From assembly GCF_001766675.1 (NCBI RefSeq), contig NZ_MJLT01000002.1, positions 1 to 64,000 of the forward strand: DNA of 64,000 nucleotides, read 5' to 3'. The notes beneath the pieces were generated by a model that was not told the origin of the DNA, did no database searches, and saw nothing but the letters and a program-made list of their open reading frames with translations. The translations under genes and the position numbers were made by a program. This document shows positions 34,133 to 42,755 of the stretch, one piece after another. Position 1 is the stretch's first letter; each line of letters starts with the position of its first letter. The DNA is from Arthrobacter sp. SW1 (GTDB taxonomy: Bacteria > Actinomycetota > Actinomycetes > Actinomycetales > Micrococcaceae).

Positions 34133-34981
34133 GTGGTCGCGTCGCTGGAGCGAATGTATCCGGTCAAGGCCTTGCTTGGCTTTGTCGGTCTGCCGTCGAG
34201 CACCTATTACTATCACCGGGCGAAGGCCCGCAAGGAGGACAAGTACGCCGCCAGCAGGGCCCTGATTAAAGAGATCTTCGACGAAGCACGTGGCCGGTAC
34301 GGGCATCGGCGGATCCGGATCGAGCTGGCCAGGCGGCACGATGTCCGGATGAGCGGCAAAACGGTGCTAAGGGAGATGTCCCGTTCCGGTTGTATCTGCC
34401 GGATCCGGCGGCGCAAGTACCGTTCCTATAAGGGCGAAGCCGGCAAGACAGCGCCGAACGTTCTGAAGCGCAACTTCCGTGCAAAGGCTCCGAACACCAA
34501 GTGGGGCACGGACGTGACCGAATTCAAGGTTGCCGGGCGACGGATCTATCTCTCACCTGTCATCGACATGTTCAACGGAGAGATCGTCTCGTACAAGGTC
34601 AGTTCCAGCCCTTCAATGGCGATGGTCACCGGCATGCTCACGGATGCGATCGTACGGCTTGGCCCTGGGGACCGTCCGGTCCTGCATTCGGATCAGGGTT
34701 GGCAGTATCAGAACCTTGCTTACCGGCGATTATTGGCACGGCACGGGATCAAGCAGTCAATGTCTCGCAAGGGCAACTGCCTGGACAACGCCCTTGTTGA
34801 GAGCTTTTTCGGTCATTTGAAGGAAGAGTTCTACCGGGCGCGGCGTTTCTCTTCACCGGCGGAATTCACGAAAGAACTCGATGCCTATATCCACTGGTAC
34901 AACCATGTCCGAATCAAGCAAAGCCTGCGCGGACTCAGCCCGGTCCAGTTCCGCACGGAGATGGGCGCTAGGAGTGGTTGA
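34133..34981 (+). CDS. IS3-family transposase OrfB (DDE integrase)
   Basis: A 282-residue integrase catalytic protein. N-terminal RMYPVKALLGFVGLPSSTYYYH and YGHRRIRIELARR are the HTH_21-type region; the rve core has WGTDVTEFKV (first Asp), LHSDQGWQYQN (second Asp) and NALVESFFGHLKEEFY (Glu), then YIHWYNHVRIKQSLRGLSPVQFR. The DDE triad is intact. In life it is normally made as an OrfAB fusion through a -1 shift at the seven-A run at 34079; with orfA broken, only OrfB alone or a fusion starting inside orfA could form, so the copy may be immobile unless helped from elsewhere. Confidence 0.92.
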   Translation: MVASLERMYPVKALLGFVGLPSSTYYYHRAKARKEDKYAASRALIKEIFDEARGRYGHRRIRIELARRHDVRMSGKTVLREMSRSGCICRIRRRKYRSYKGEAGKTAPNVLKRNFRAKAPNTKWGTDVTEFKVAGRRIYLSPVIDMFNGEIVSYKVSSSPSMAMVTGMLTDAIVRLGPGDRPVLHSDQGWQYQNLAYRRLLARHGIKQSMSRKGNCLDNALVESFFGHLKEEFYRARRFSSPAEFTKELDAYIHWYNHVRIKQSLRGLSPVQFRTEMGARSG

Positions 34982-35032
34982 GCGAGATCATGACCATTTC
35001 TGTCTGGAGTGCGCTTCCGCGGCTGTCGATAG

Positions 35033-36253
35033 CTAGGGCAGGAGTGAGAGGATTACTCCTCCCGCGGCGCCAACGAGGACGACTGCCCAGGGTGGGAGTT
35101 TCCAGGTAATCAAGAGCACGAAGCATGCCAGTGCCAAAGTGAATGGGGCCGGGCCGGTGATGGCTGTGGAGAATACCGGCGTGTAGAGCGCGGCTGCGAG
35201 GATGCCTACGACCGCTGCATTCGCACCCCGCATGACGGCCTGCGCCCAAGTACGGTGCCGCAGCATGTTCCAGAACGGCAGCACGCCGATCAGTAGCAGG
35301 AATCCGGGCAGGAAGATTGCTGCCAGTGCGATCATCGCTCCTGGGATATTGCCGGGCTCGGTTGTAGAGATGGTGCCCAGGTATGCAGCGAACGTGAACA
35401 GGGGGCCAGGGACGGCTTGTGCGACTCCATAACCGGCAAGGAATTCCTGGTTCGATACCCAGCCAGTGTCCACGACTCCTGCCTGGAGCAGCGGTAAGAC
35501 AACGTGGCCGCCACCGAAGACCAATGCCCCTGCCCGGTAGAACGCGTCGAACAGGGCGAGGTCACCGGACCCGGTGGCGAGCACGGCCAAGGGCAAGCCG
35601 AACAAGAGTGCTGCGAACAAGACCAGGCTGGTGACACCGGTGCGTCGGCGGACCGGGAAATGCAGGGCACTACCGTTCGGCGTATCGTCGGCGCGACAGA
35701 ACAGATATCCGGCAACTGCGCCGAGGATGATAGCGAGGATCTGTCCGAGCGAGCCACCCAGTAGCAGCGCTGCAGCAGCGGCGACTACGGCGATCGACGC
35801 ACGCCGGGTGTCAGGGGTCAGTGTTTTGGCCATCCCGAGAACTGCTTGAGCGATGATGGCGACCGCGACGATCTTCAATCCGGCAAGCAGACCCACACCG
35901 ACGGGGCCCGTGAACAGCGAAGCGCCAAAGGCGAACGCGGCCAGCAACGCCGCCGAGGGCAGGGTGAAAGCCAGGAATGCCGCCAGCGAGCCGAGAGCAC
36001 CCGCACGGTGCAGGCCGATCGCAAATCCGACTTGGCTCGAAGCGGGTCCCGGAAGGAACTGGCACAGCGCGACAAGGTCGGCGTACTCCTTGTCGCCCAG
36101 CCATTTCCGGCGCTCGACAACTTCAGTGCGGAAATAGCCCAGATGCGCGATCGGGCCACCGAAGGACGTCACTCCGAGCTTCAGGAAGACGCGGAAAACC
36201 TCCCAGGCGGAGCCGTGCGTGGTCCTTGTTGGTGCGGACACGGCATCAGTCAT
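35033..36253 (-). CDS. chrA: Chromate transporter (CHR family, two-domain), IS passenger
   Basis: A 406-residue long-chain CHR protein with two homologous halves. The first starts FRVFLKLGVTSFGGPIAHLGYF with QFLPGPASSQVGFAIG; the second has FYRAGALVFGGGHVVLPLLQ and GYGVAQAVPGPLFTFAAYLG. These FGGP, GPxxxQ and FGGGHVVLP motifs define chromate efflux proteins. About ten to twelve helices are evident. It would expel chromate, or another oxyanion, using the membrane potential. It is antisense to the transposase and lies between orfB and the right inverted repeat, so it moves with the element. No chrB-type regulator is seen. It also extends 50 bases from the orfB stop, an unusually tight junction. 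Confidence 0.92.
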   Translation of the reverse strand: MTDAVSAPTRTTHGSAWEVFRVFLKLGVTSFGGPIAHLGYFRTEVVERRKWLGDKEYADLVALCQFLPGPASSQVGFAIGLHRAGALGSLAAFLAFTLPSAALLAAFAFGASLFTGPVGVGLLAGLKIVAVAIIAQAVLGMAKTLTPDTRRASIAVVAAAAALLLGGSLGQILAIILGAVAGYLFCRADDTPNGSALHFPVRRRTGVTSLVLFAALLFGLPLAVLATGSGDLALFDAFYRAGALVFGGGHVVLPLLQAGVVDTGWVSNQEFLAGYGVAQAVPGPLFTFAAYLGTISTTEPGNIPGAMIALAAIFLPGFLLLIGVLPFWNMLRHRTWAQAVMRGANAAVVGILAAALYTPVFSTAITGPAPFTLALACFVLLITWKLPPWAVVLVGAAGGVILSLLP

Positions 36254-36479
36254 TCTTGGGTTCCCTTCCGGATAAAGATCTGAACGCGCTCCAACACAGG
36301 TGGCGTCCTTCGCGTTTTGAACAGGGTCTGAAGCCTCGAATCACCCGGCTAAAACCAGTCTCAAAGACTCTGACGCGGATCAGGATACTAATTTCAAGGC
36401 GATCAGAGTCGGTGGCAGCGCAATACAAAGCATCGCTGGCTAACGACACGTCCTACCCCACGGGCCAGGCTTAACCACC

Positions 36480-36513
36480 GAAGGCCTCATCCCGGAATGG
36501 GACGAGGCCTTCT
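36480..36513 (+). terminator. Hairpin upstream of chrA inside the IS unit
   Basis: GAAGGCCTCATCCC pairs with GGGACGAGGCCTTC across a short loop, with one mismatch. It lies between the chrA start and the right inverted repeat (36254-36562), an interval with no other supported gene. It could stop outside transcription from entering the element. Confidence 0.55.
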
Positions 36514-36562
36514 GCAAAGGACCGGGTCGCTACCGTAAGGTGGAAACCTCGCACATTGCGAC

Positions 36563-36585
36563 TCCAACTTTTGGGGTGCAGTTCA
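36563..36585 (-). repeat. Right terminal inverted repeat of the IS unit
   Basis: Reverse complement of 33602-33624 over all 23 bases. It is followed by ATG (36586-36588), the second copy of the target duplication, and then the right arm of the split terminator hairpin (36588-36605). Confidence 0.9.
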
Positions 36586-36675
36586 ATGCCGGCCCTCCAC
36601 TGGTTTCACTGTTCTTCCGTTGACTCCCATTCAAGTCGCCCATGAGCTTTTTGGAATTTGGATGCTAAAGGGTTA

Positions 36676-38610
36676 TCACGTCCTGATTAGCTGGGCCGGA
36701 TCGGCTTTCGTCGCTGCCAGCGCCGGGTAGACTGCTGATGCGATTCCGCTGATCAAACCGACGCCGATTCCCCATGCTGCGGTGTACCAAGGAATACTCG
36801 GTGCCCACCCTTCAGCGGCGGAATAGATGAGAACGGCCGCAGTTCCTGCAGCACTACCGGCGACACCGCCCAAGGTACCGACTAACGATCCTTCCGAGAG
36901 GAACATTGCGGCGAGGGAGCTGCGCCGCATCCCTAAGGCCCGACGGAGGGCGATTTCGCTGGATCGAGCGAGAACACCCAGGTACATGGTGGTTCCGGCA
37001 CTGAGACACGCGATGACCAGCAGGATGCTTGAGACGATTGCAACCAGGCGAGCGAGGTCTTTGTTGATCCCTTGCTTTAGTTCCCTGAGATCGGCGACTG
37101 TTTGTATTTTGATGTCGCCTGTTTTGGCAGGATTGATCGCCTTGGGTAAAGCATCGGCAAGGCTAGCGGGCATGCCTTGTTCCGTTCGGACGACAAAGGT
37201 TGCAGCGACTCGCGTCCTTACAGGATAGGAACCGGTCCCCACGACTACCGCGTCGTCAAGGACAAGGTCCCTGCCCGGGTTGGTGATCAGCCCGACGACA
37301 GGTACGGGGCTGCCGTAAAGCCACACCACGGTTCCAGGTCCGGGCTTGGCAACGCCCAGTTCAGCTGCGGCCGCCCGGCCGAGAAAAGCAACCGGCCCTC
37401 CAAAGGAGCTATCGAGGAGTTTCGGGTCTCCGGAACTGGTTTGTGCGCCTTGGATGTGGAGGTACTCGGAATCGGAGACCCGAAGTGAGCCGGTGAAAGT
37501 AGCCTGGCCAGGGAGCGATCCCGGCCGGAGGGCAGACGGCCGGGCATCGGCAGCGGGGAGGTCGGCAATGATGCCCACGCCACGTACCCCGGGGAGCGTT
37601 TTTGCCTTGCTCACATCGGCCTTTACCTCGCCCCACGATGCATACCCGCCTTCACGGGTTCCTCTTACCTCATCGTTGGAAGCCGCGTCGATCCGGTCAG
37701 ACACCCTTACTGCCGCGCTCTCGCTGAGTCCGATCGAAGCAACCAAGCCGCCGCTGCCGAGAAGGAACGCGATAGCGAGCAGAAAGGCTTTCGCTGGCTT
37801 TGTGGTTAACGCGGAAAGAGCGTCTGCAGCCAGTTCAGTCAGCTCATGGCGCCAATGCCTGACTAACGCAACGCGGTGACCACGGTCTTCTGCTGGGACG
37901 TCGCTAATCGCGCCGGAGCCGGAGTCGCCGGTGATCCGCCCATCCTGCATGGTGATGACCCGATCGGCAGATGCCGCAATCTCGGGGTCGTGAGTGACCA
38001 TGATGACAGTTGTTCCGGTGGCATGAAGGGCCCGCAGGTGACGCAGGACGATCTTGCCGTTTTTCGTATCCAGGCTTCCGGTTGGTTCGTCTGCAAGAAT
38101 GACGGCGGGTTCACCAATGACTGCCCGGGTGATGGCCAATCGTTGCCGTTCCCCGCCGGAGAGATTGGAAGCAGGAGAGGACAAGCGGTGGCTCAGCCCC
38201 AAGCGTTCGAGGGCCGGCCCCAGCAAGGCTTTCTGCGTTTCTTGCCCGATCCCGCGGGCCCTCAGTCCGAGAGCCGCGTTTCGCGCGGCGGTATCCCTGC
38301 CAACCATGTGGGATTCCTGGAAGACGAAGCCGAATGTACGGGCACGTAGCTCAGTCAGTTGTATATCGCGGAGCGTGGCGACACTTTGTTCGTGGATCTC
38401 GTAGCTGCCTGAAGTTGGACGGTCCAACAAACCGAGGATGTTGAGCAGCGTTGATTTCCCCGAGCCCGATGGCCCTATGATCGCGACGAACTCGCCGGAA
38501 CGGATTTCGAGGGAGACATCGGCAAGGGCCGATGTCTCCCGAAAGGTGCGGGAAACTTTGTCGAGCCTAAGCAAAGGAGCAGATTCCTCCCGCATCAGGA
38601 GCTCGGTCAC
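36676..38610 (-). CDS. MacB-like ABC transporter, fused ATPase and permease
   Basis: A 644-residue fusion. Residues about 10-230 form an ATPase of the LolD/MacB type: GPSGSGKST, FQESHMVGRD near the Q-loop, LSGGERQRLAI and VILADEPTGSLD. The rest is a FtsX-type permease with one helix (AFLLAIAFLLGSGGLVASIG), a large extracellular domain, and three more helices at the end (LVAIVSSILLVIACLSAGTT; SLVGTLGGVAGSAAGTAAVL; AWGIGVGLISGIASAVYPAL). GTG at 38610 overlaps the adaptor gene stop as GTGA; the open frame to 38667 is not needed. MacB-type pumps do mechanical work on extracytoplasmic substrates, here perhaps the secreted or lipoprotein products of the same operon. Confidence 0.9.
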   Translation of the reverse strand: MTELLMREESAPLLRLDKVSRTFRETSALADVSLEIRSGEFVAIIGPSGSGKSTLLNILGLLDRPTSGSYEIHEQSVATLRDIQLTELRARTFGFVFQESHMVGRDTAARNAALGLRARGIGQETQKALLGPALERLGLSHRLSSPASNLSGGERQRLAITRAVIGEPAVILADEPTGSLDTKNGKIVLRHLRALHATGTTVIMVTHDPEIAASADRVITMQDGRITGDSGSGAISDVPAEDRGHRVALVRHWRHELTELAADALSALTTKPAKAFLLAIAFLLGSGGLVASIGLSESAAVRVSDRIDAASNDEVRGTREGGYASWGEVKADVSKAKTLPGVRGVGIIADLPAADARPSALRPGSLPGQATFTGSLRVSDSEYLHIQGAQTSSGDPKLLDSSFGGPVAFLGRAAAAELGVAKPGPGTVVWLYGSPVPVVGLITNPGRDLVLDDAVVVGTGSYPVRTRVAATFVVRTEQGMPASLADALPKAINPAKTGDIKIQTVADLRELKQGINKDLARLVAIVSSILLVIACLSAGTTMYLGVLARSSEIALRRALGMRRSSLAAMFLSEGSLVGTLGGVAGSAAGTAAVLIYSAAEGWAPSIPWYTAAWGIGVGLISGIASAVYPALAATKADPAQLIRT

Positions 38611-39791
38611 GGAAGTCTCACGCGGGTGGTGACAGGCAGGTCCTTGTTTTCGGCGATACCGGCCCAACCGTCCGCTTGTGCGGTTACTTCGACTTCGACG
38701 CGCTTGAGGCCTTCGGGAGTTTCGACTTCCACGAAGGCGGCGCCCTGCTCCTGCCGGATCGCGATCAAAGGAACGGCGAGGGATTTTGATGCTTCTTTTC
38801 CGGAGGTAATGGTGACCGACTGGTCTCGGGAGAATCCTTTGGCCCCGGGGGGAAGCGCGATGACGAGATCTTTGCCTGGAATCAGATTCTGGCCCGGGTC
38901 GCCGTCTTTGAATGCGCTAAGTGAGGTTACCTTCAGGTCCGCAGTATTGGAACCGGCTCGTACCGTGACGAGGCTTCCGACAGAAAATGCATCAGCCTGA
39001 AGCAGATCGGCTCTTGCAACGATGGTGTCATCAGCGATCGTTAGCCGTGCCAGGACTCCGTCCTCACCAAGTACGGTGCCGACGCTTGCCATGCTCGCTA
39101 TCCTGCCTGAGTCGCGTGGTATCTGGACAAACTCACGCCACCGGAAGACGACTCCCTGCGTCTGCGGAGCTGTCGCCTCGGATTGGGCGGGGGAGGACGT
39201 CTCCGAGTCCGGTCCAGAGGCGGAGACGGGGCTCCCGAACGGCGCGGTCTGCCCTACTGCTTCGTACCAGGCTTCCAACGCCGCCTGAGTGGACGCATCG
39301 AAGGTGCCGCTGATGTTCGAGCTGTAGCCCAAGTCCGTCAGAGCGTGCTGCAACGCGGTGACATCGCTTCCTGTGTCTCCCAGGAATAGGTCCCGATAGA
39401 GCGGGACGCTTGCCGGCAAAACGAGCAATGGCCGATCGGAAACAACTGCCAACAATTCACCAGGAGTAACCGTGTCGCCGAGGTTTCTGGACGGCGCCAT
39501 GACAACGAGACGGTCCACGCCCGGCGGCCGTGTCGCGACGACGGTGGACATTGCACCTGCAGCAACCTTTCCTGGCAGGGTGACCTGCTGGGATACAGCC
39601 CGTCGTTCGACCGTCGCAGTCACCGGAACGGCAGTCTGGACTGCGGACGGAGCGCTAGCGGGTGCCGACGCGGCCCCCGCCCAGAACGCTGCAAACAAAC
39701 CACCAATTGAAAGGACTGCAACCAGAGGTATCACCCACCAACGGGGCACCCTGCGCAAGGCCCTCGATAGCTCTTCGTCAGAGCTTGGCAT
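38607..39791 (-). CDS. Efflux adaptor (HlyD/MacA-like) with peptidoglycan-binding domain
   Basis: A 394-residue membrane-anchored protein. An N-terminal helix (WWVIPLVAVLSIGGLFAAFW) leads to VTATVERRAVSQQVTLPGKV, the start of an adaptor barrel/lipoyl-like domain. A putative peptidoglycan-binding domain (LGDTGSDVTALQHALTDLGY to FDASTQAALEAWYEAVG) is inserted where a coiled hairpin would be, an actinobacterial variant suited to monoderm cells. The C-terminal part has the usual adaptor strands. The ATG at 39791 has GGAG six bases upstream; ATG at 39803 is the longer option. It couples to the ABC transporter at 36676, with which it overlaps by four bases. Confidence 0.85.
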   Translation of the reverse strand: MPSSDEELSRALRRVPRWWVIPLVAVLSIGGLFAAFWAGAASAPASAPSAVQTAVPVTATVERRAVSQQVTLPGKVAAGAMSTVVATRPPGVDRLVVMAPSRNLGDTVTPGELLAVVSDRPLLVLPASVPLYRDLFLGDTGSDVTALQHALTDLGYSSNISGTFDASTQAALEAWYEAVGQTAPFGSPVSASGPDSETSSPAQSEATAPQTQGVVFRWREFVQIPRDSGRIASMASVGTVLGEDGVLARLTIADDTIVARADLLQADAFSVGSLVTVRAGSNTADLKVTSLSAFKDGDPGQNLIPGKDLVIALPPGAKGFSRDQSVTITSGKEASKSLAVPLIAIRQEQGAAFVEVETPEGLKRVEVEVTAQADGWAGIAENKDLPVTTRVRLP

Positions 39792-40680
39792 CGGCGACTC
39801 CATGGTCCCGGAGAACCTGTTTCGCCCGTTCGACAGCAGCGGCCTTCTGTTCGGCCAAGGCGTTCAATTCGGCCTGATGATTCTTGATCTGAGCAGCTTG
39901 ATACTGCGCGAGGATGTCATAGGGTTTTTGCACCCCGCCAGCTTTCTCCTTGCAATCGATGACGATGAGAGCGGCTCGGATGTCATCTTCCTGGCCATTG
40001 GTCATCGGCACCCAGGATTCGTCTTCAGGGAGTGTCAACCCGTTGGCCTTGATGCATGCTTCCCAAGACTGACGGTATTGAACGAATTCGGCGTCACGCT
40101 CGGTGAGACCCAGAACAACCAACATGATCTTGTTTTGGATGCTCGTGTCTCCCGCAAGTCCTGGCAGCAGCTCCGGGAACCCGGCACGCCCCACCTGAGA
40201 AGAACACTTCTTGTAGGCCTGCTTGTCAGCCTCGCTCACGGTGACATTCGCCTTGTCGTGAACCCCTGGGACGACGCGGAAATGGGGCCGGGTGCCGTTT
40301 CTGGCAGCAAGTTGACGCGACCATTGCCCAAAGCTGGAATCCTGCTTGGCCTCATGGTCACCGCCCCACGGCATCATGGTGAAACCGGCTGCCTCCACAC
40401 AGTCCTCGAGGAGGAACGCGACCGCATTATTGACGATGACATTTTCACGTTCCGAGTACCAATATTTGTCCATTGGCAGGACGACTTCGCCGGTCTCTTC
40501 GTTCAGTGACGCCCTAACGCTGCTGAATGCTTTTCGGTCCACCGCCGGCAGGCTGATACTTGGCTCGGGCTCCGGATCAGCAACCGCGGGCGCGGTGCAC
40601 GCCGTGCTGGCGGAGGCAACTGCCACCGCCAGCAGGCCCAGAGCGACTGTTTTCCAAGATCGCCCTTGTTTTGTATGCAC
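39778..40680 (-). CDS. Lipoprotein of the ABC exporter operon, unknown function
   Basis: A 300-residue lipoprotein: signal helix VALGLLAVAVASAST followed by the lipobox cysteine (SASTAC, Cys28). The mature part is hydrophilic with several cysteines (DCVEAAGF, KKCSSQVG, EACIKANG, IDCKEKAG) in a pattern seen in actinobacterial lipoproteins located next to MacB-type pumps. The C-terminus (YQAAQIKNHQAELNALAEQK to VERAKQVLRD) is a long helix, probably coiled coil. It starts three bases after the I36-like gene and overlaps the adaptor. It could pass substrate to the pump or sense it; no direct evidence. Confidence 0.8.
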   Translation of the reverse strand: MHTKQGRSWKTVALGLLAVAVASASTACTAPAVADPEPEPSISLPAVDRKAFSSVRASLNEETGEVVLPMDKYWYSERENVIVNNAVAFLLEDCVEAAGFTMMPWGGDHEAKQDSSFGQWSRQLAARNGTRPHFRVVPGVHDKANVTVSEADKQAYKKCSSQVGRAGFPELLPGLAGDTSIQNKIMLVVLGLTERDAEFVQYRQSWEACIKANGLTLPEDESWVPMTNGQEDDIRAALIVIDCKEKAGGVQKPYDILAQYQAAQIKNHQAELNALAEQKAAAVERAKQVLRDHGVADAKL

Positions 40681-40683
40681 GTG

Positions 40684-41073
40684 CTATCCCTTGATGCTCG
40701 AAATTTCGTCGTCCCAGTTACGGGTACTCGTCATCATCTGGTTCCTGAGGTCGTTGGACCCGCCGCCTTCCTTGAAAATGACGTGGGGCTCTCCGTAGTT
40801 GTAGTCACGGTAGAAGTAGACATATGGCGATGCCGGGTTGGTGTACGCAACAGACAAGGAACTCGCCTTGTCGTTAGCGTCAGCGCCAACGTAATAGGTG
40901 ACCCAGTTGAACGTCCTTTTCGGAGTGACGAACCACCAGCCGTCCCACAGGCAAACCGTGCCGCTGGTGGTGCATTCTCCGGCTGCGTGAGCAGGTGCAG
41001 CCGTTACAGCCAGCGCCCCCGCCGCAAGAGCCGCTGTCACACCCCAAGCGGCAAGTTTCTTCGCTACTTTCAA
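40684..41073 (-). CDS. Secreted peptidase-inhibitor I36/crystallin-like protein
   Basis: A 129-residue Sec-exported protein: signal peptide KKLAAWGVTAALAAGALAVT to AHAAGE, then GTVCLWDGWWF, YFYRDYNYGEPHVIF and DDEISSIKG, the layout of the I36 family (Streptomyces metalloproteinase inhibitor), which has a beta/gamma-crystallin fold. The start is a TTG at 41073 six bases after GGGGG. It is the first gene of a four-gene operon with a lipoprotein, adaptor and MacB-like pump. It may inhibit a protease, or be a bacteriocin-like protein with its dedicated pump as immunity; lactococcin 972 loci have a comparable order. Both roles are inference. Confidence 0.78.
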   Translation of the reverse strand: MKVAKKLAAWGVTAALAAGALAVTAAPAHAAGECTTSGTVCLWDGWWFVTPKRTFNWVTYYVGADANDKASSLSVAYTNPASPYVYFYRDYNYGEPHVIFKEGGGSNDLRNQMMTSTRNWDDEISSIKG

Positions 41074-41258
41074 TTGAAACCCCCATTTTCTCTATCCAAG
41101 CGCAGCGCTTGAATGACGGGAGGCTACCACGACCAAAGCCTTTTAAAACCATTCAGCCGGTATGTTTCTCTGGTGGTTTCCTGCGTCAGGCATGGTCAGC
41201 TCCGAGTTCCGTACGCGGGTAGCATGAAGCAACCCGGGGCAACAACACGAGGAGAACA

Positions 41259-41648
41259 ATGAACACTGACTGGGATGAGATCGCATTCCTGGATTCCACT
41301 GAGGGGTGGATAGGACTTGAGGACTCCACTTGGGATGCGCTCATTTCAGCGACTGCTGGCAGCGCCAACGTCCGCAGGATCCCGCGCCTCAACCGCGAAC
41401 TGAGCGCCGACGATCAGGCGGTTATCGATGAAATGACTGACCTGCACCTGGCCGATGCGCAGATCCCGCTCCGCCCGCATGGTTACGCGTGGTTCATCCG
41501 ACCGACGCCAGATTTCGCAACTCTGGAAGCCCTGCATGAAGCACTCAATCGGCATATTGACAAGAGCACCCGTCCGGCTACCCACCCGGCGGAACAACGT
41601 GACCTGCTCATTGATTTCTTCCGAGAGAGCTACTCCAGAGTTTCGTAG
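41259..41648 (+). CDS. Hypothetical cytoplasmic protein
   Basis: A 129-residue acidic protein starting at ATG 41259 with GAGGAGAA just upstream. It has no signal peptide or membrane segment. Features are MNTDWDEIAFLDSTEGWIGL at the start, a middle with QAVIDEMTDLHLADAQIP and the C-terminal helix LIDFFRESYSRVS. The pattern HGYAWFIRPTPDFATLEALH suggests a small alpha/beta domain. No family recognised. It is a single gene ending in a strong terminator 20 bases after the stop. Confidence 0.7.
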   Translation: MNTDWDEIAFLDSTEGWIGLEDSTWDALISATAGSANVRRIPRLNRELSADDQAVIDEMTDLHLADAQIPLRPHGYAWFIRPTPDFATLEALHEALNRHIDKSTRPATHPAEQRDLLIDFFRESYSRVS

Positions 41649-41668
41649 TTCACAAGCCCAATATTTCT

Positions 41669-41702
41669 TGAGCGCTCGTCCGTGAATCGGGACGAGCGCT
41701 CA
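41669..41702 (+). terminator. Strong hairpin terminator after the gene at 41259
   Basis: A perfect 13-base-pair stem (TGAGCGCTCGTCC and its complement) with an eight-base loop, followed by TACGTTC. Good strength, poor T-run, as is common in actinobacteria. Confidence 0.7.
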
Positions 41703-42755
41703 TACGTTCAAAAGGTCTAACGATCCATGTAGCCGGGCAGCTAGCGGAATTGGCCAGGCTCGGCACAATCAACCACAGAAGGCCGGCCCCGAAAACCCTG
41801 CAGGCAATAAGCTCGGACGAAAGCCCTCCTCCTGTCAAGGCGATGAGCATCGGGTACGGCAGTAATTCTTAGCCTTCCCTCGCCCGACGTGCCACACATG
41901 CGAGTGGCACGGCCATCGCGGATTCAAGGCAGCAGCTGGCAAGGCCTAGGTCGTTTCAACAAAGGCGGGCGGTTCCACTCGGTAGTAGAACAGGACCATG
42001 CCGTCAGCGCCTTCACCCCACCGGTGGTAGGGGACTTACAGCTTCACCAGCATATCGGCGTCACCCTATGCAGACCCTTTGTGGGGCAGATGGGCTCCGG
42101 CGTGTTCGCGCCATAGCCCAACGTGGCGCGTCCATTGCCGGACGCCGTGTTGCTTGGGACTGGTAGATGCACGGTGTTCGAGCAAGTGGGCGGACTCTCG
42201 GATGGAGGCGAAAGGATCCTGTGGCCCGGCTGGTTCGTACTGTTTCCCTACGCGGATACCCTGTGACGACGGCCCCATGGTTTCGCGCCTTCTTCGCTGC
42301 CATTGGAGGGTTTTGAACATGCAGGATCGGTCTCAAAAGGGTCTTGTCCAGCCAAGGGCCAGCGAACGGAGTCGGTCGTCTTGCGGAGCCGAAGGACCGA
42401 TCGCCAACAGGAGCCGGCTCCTGACGCTTATCGATGTGGCCGGGTAAAGCTGCCTTTAGGCCTCTTTGGTGTGGAGATCCAGACGTTTTGGTCGACGTCA
42501 TGGTGACTAGGGCCGCTTCTCGAGCAAGCGCTAGGTGTGCGGTAATGCAGGACCGGGTGGCAATCGGTGACGAGAGATATGAAACTTCTCATAGTCAAAG
42601 GACATCAGCAGTGCACTTTTTGCCCTCTTGAAACTCTTGTTAGGGAATCTTCGCAGTGCTAACTTCTGACCAGCGCTGGATCGCCCTTGGGCTGGAGAAA
42701 AATGATAGTGGGCCATCCAATCATGCGCGCTCGTATCGTGTATTGGGGGTTTACT
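41703..42755. other. Gene-poor kilobase
   Basis: About 1,050 bases in which overlapping short frames on both strands (for example 42061-42501 minus, 42079-42447 plus) contradict each other and none has a ribosome site or recognisable domain. The right end holds the promoter region of the gene at 42756, with GGGGGT as its ribosome site. Confidence 0.5.

Larger units (their letters stand above)
33602..36585 (+). mobile_element. IS3-family unit carrying a chromate transporter gene
   Basis: The element is 2,984 bases long. It is bounded by perfect 23-base inverted repeats (33602-33624 and 36563-36585, beginning TGAACTGCACCCCAAAAG) with TG/CA tips and flanked by the same three bases, ATG (33599-33601 and 36586-36588), the target duplication size of IS3-family elements. 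Inside are an IS3-type orfA (broken), an orfB with intact DDE residues, and, after the transposase, a chromate transporter gene on the other strand. A plain IS3 element ends within tens of bases of orfB; this one has 1.6 kb of passenger before the right end. It lies in the loop of a terminator hairpin. Confidence 0.8.

Noticed and set aside
39472..40509. 345-residue plus-strand frame across the adaptor and lipoprotein genes
   Set aside because: Crosses two overlapping minus-strand genes with clear signal sequence, lipobox and adaptor domains.
42061..42501. 146-residue minus-strand frame in the gene-poor kilobase
   Set aside because: Arg/Pro/Ser-rich translation without ribosome site or family; opposite-strand frames of similar size exist.
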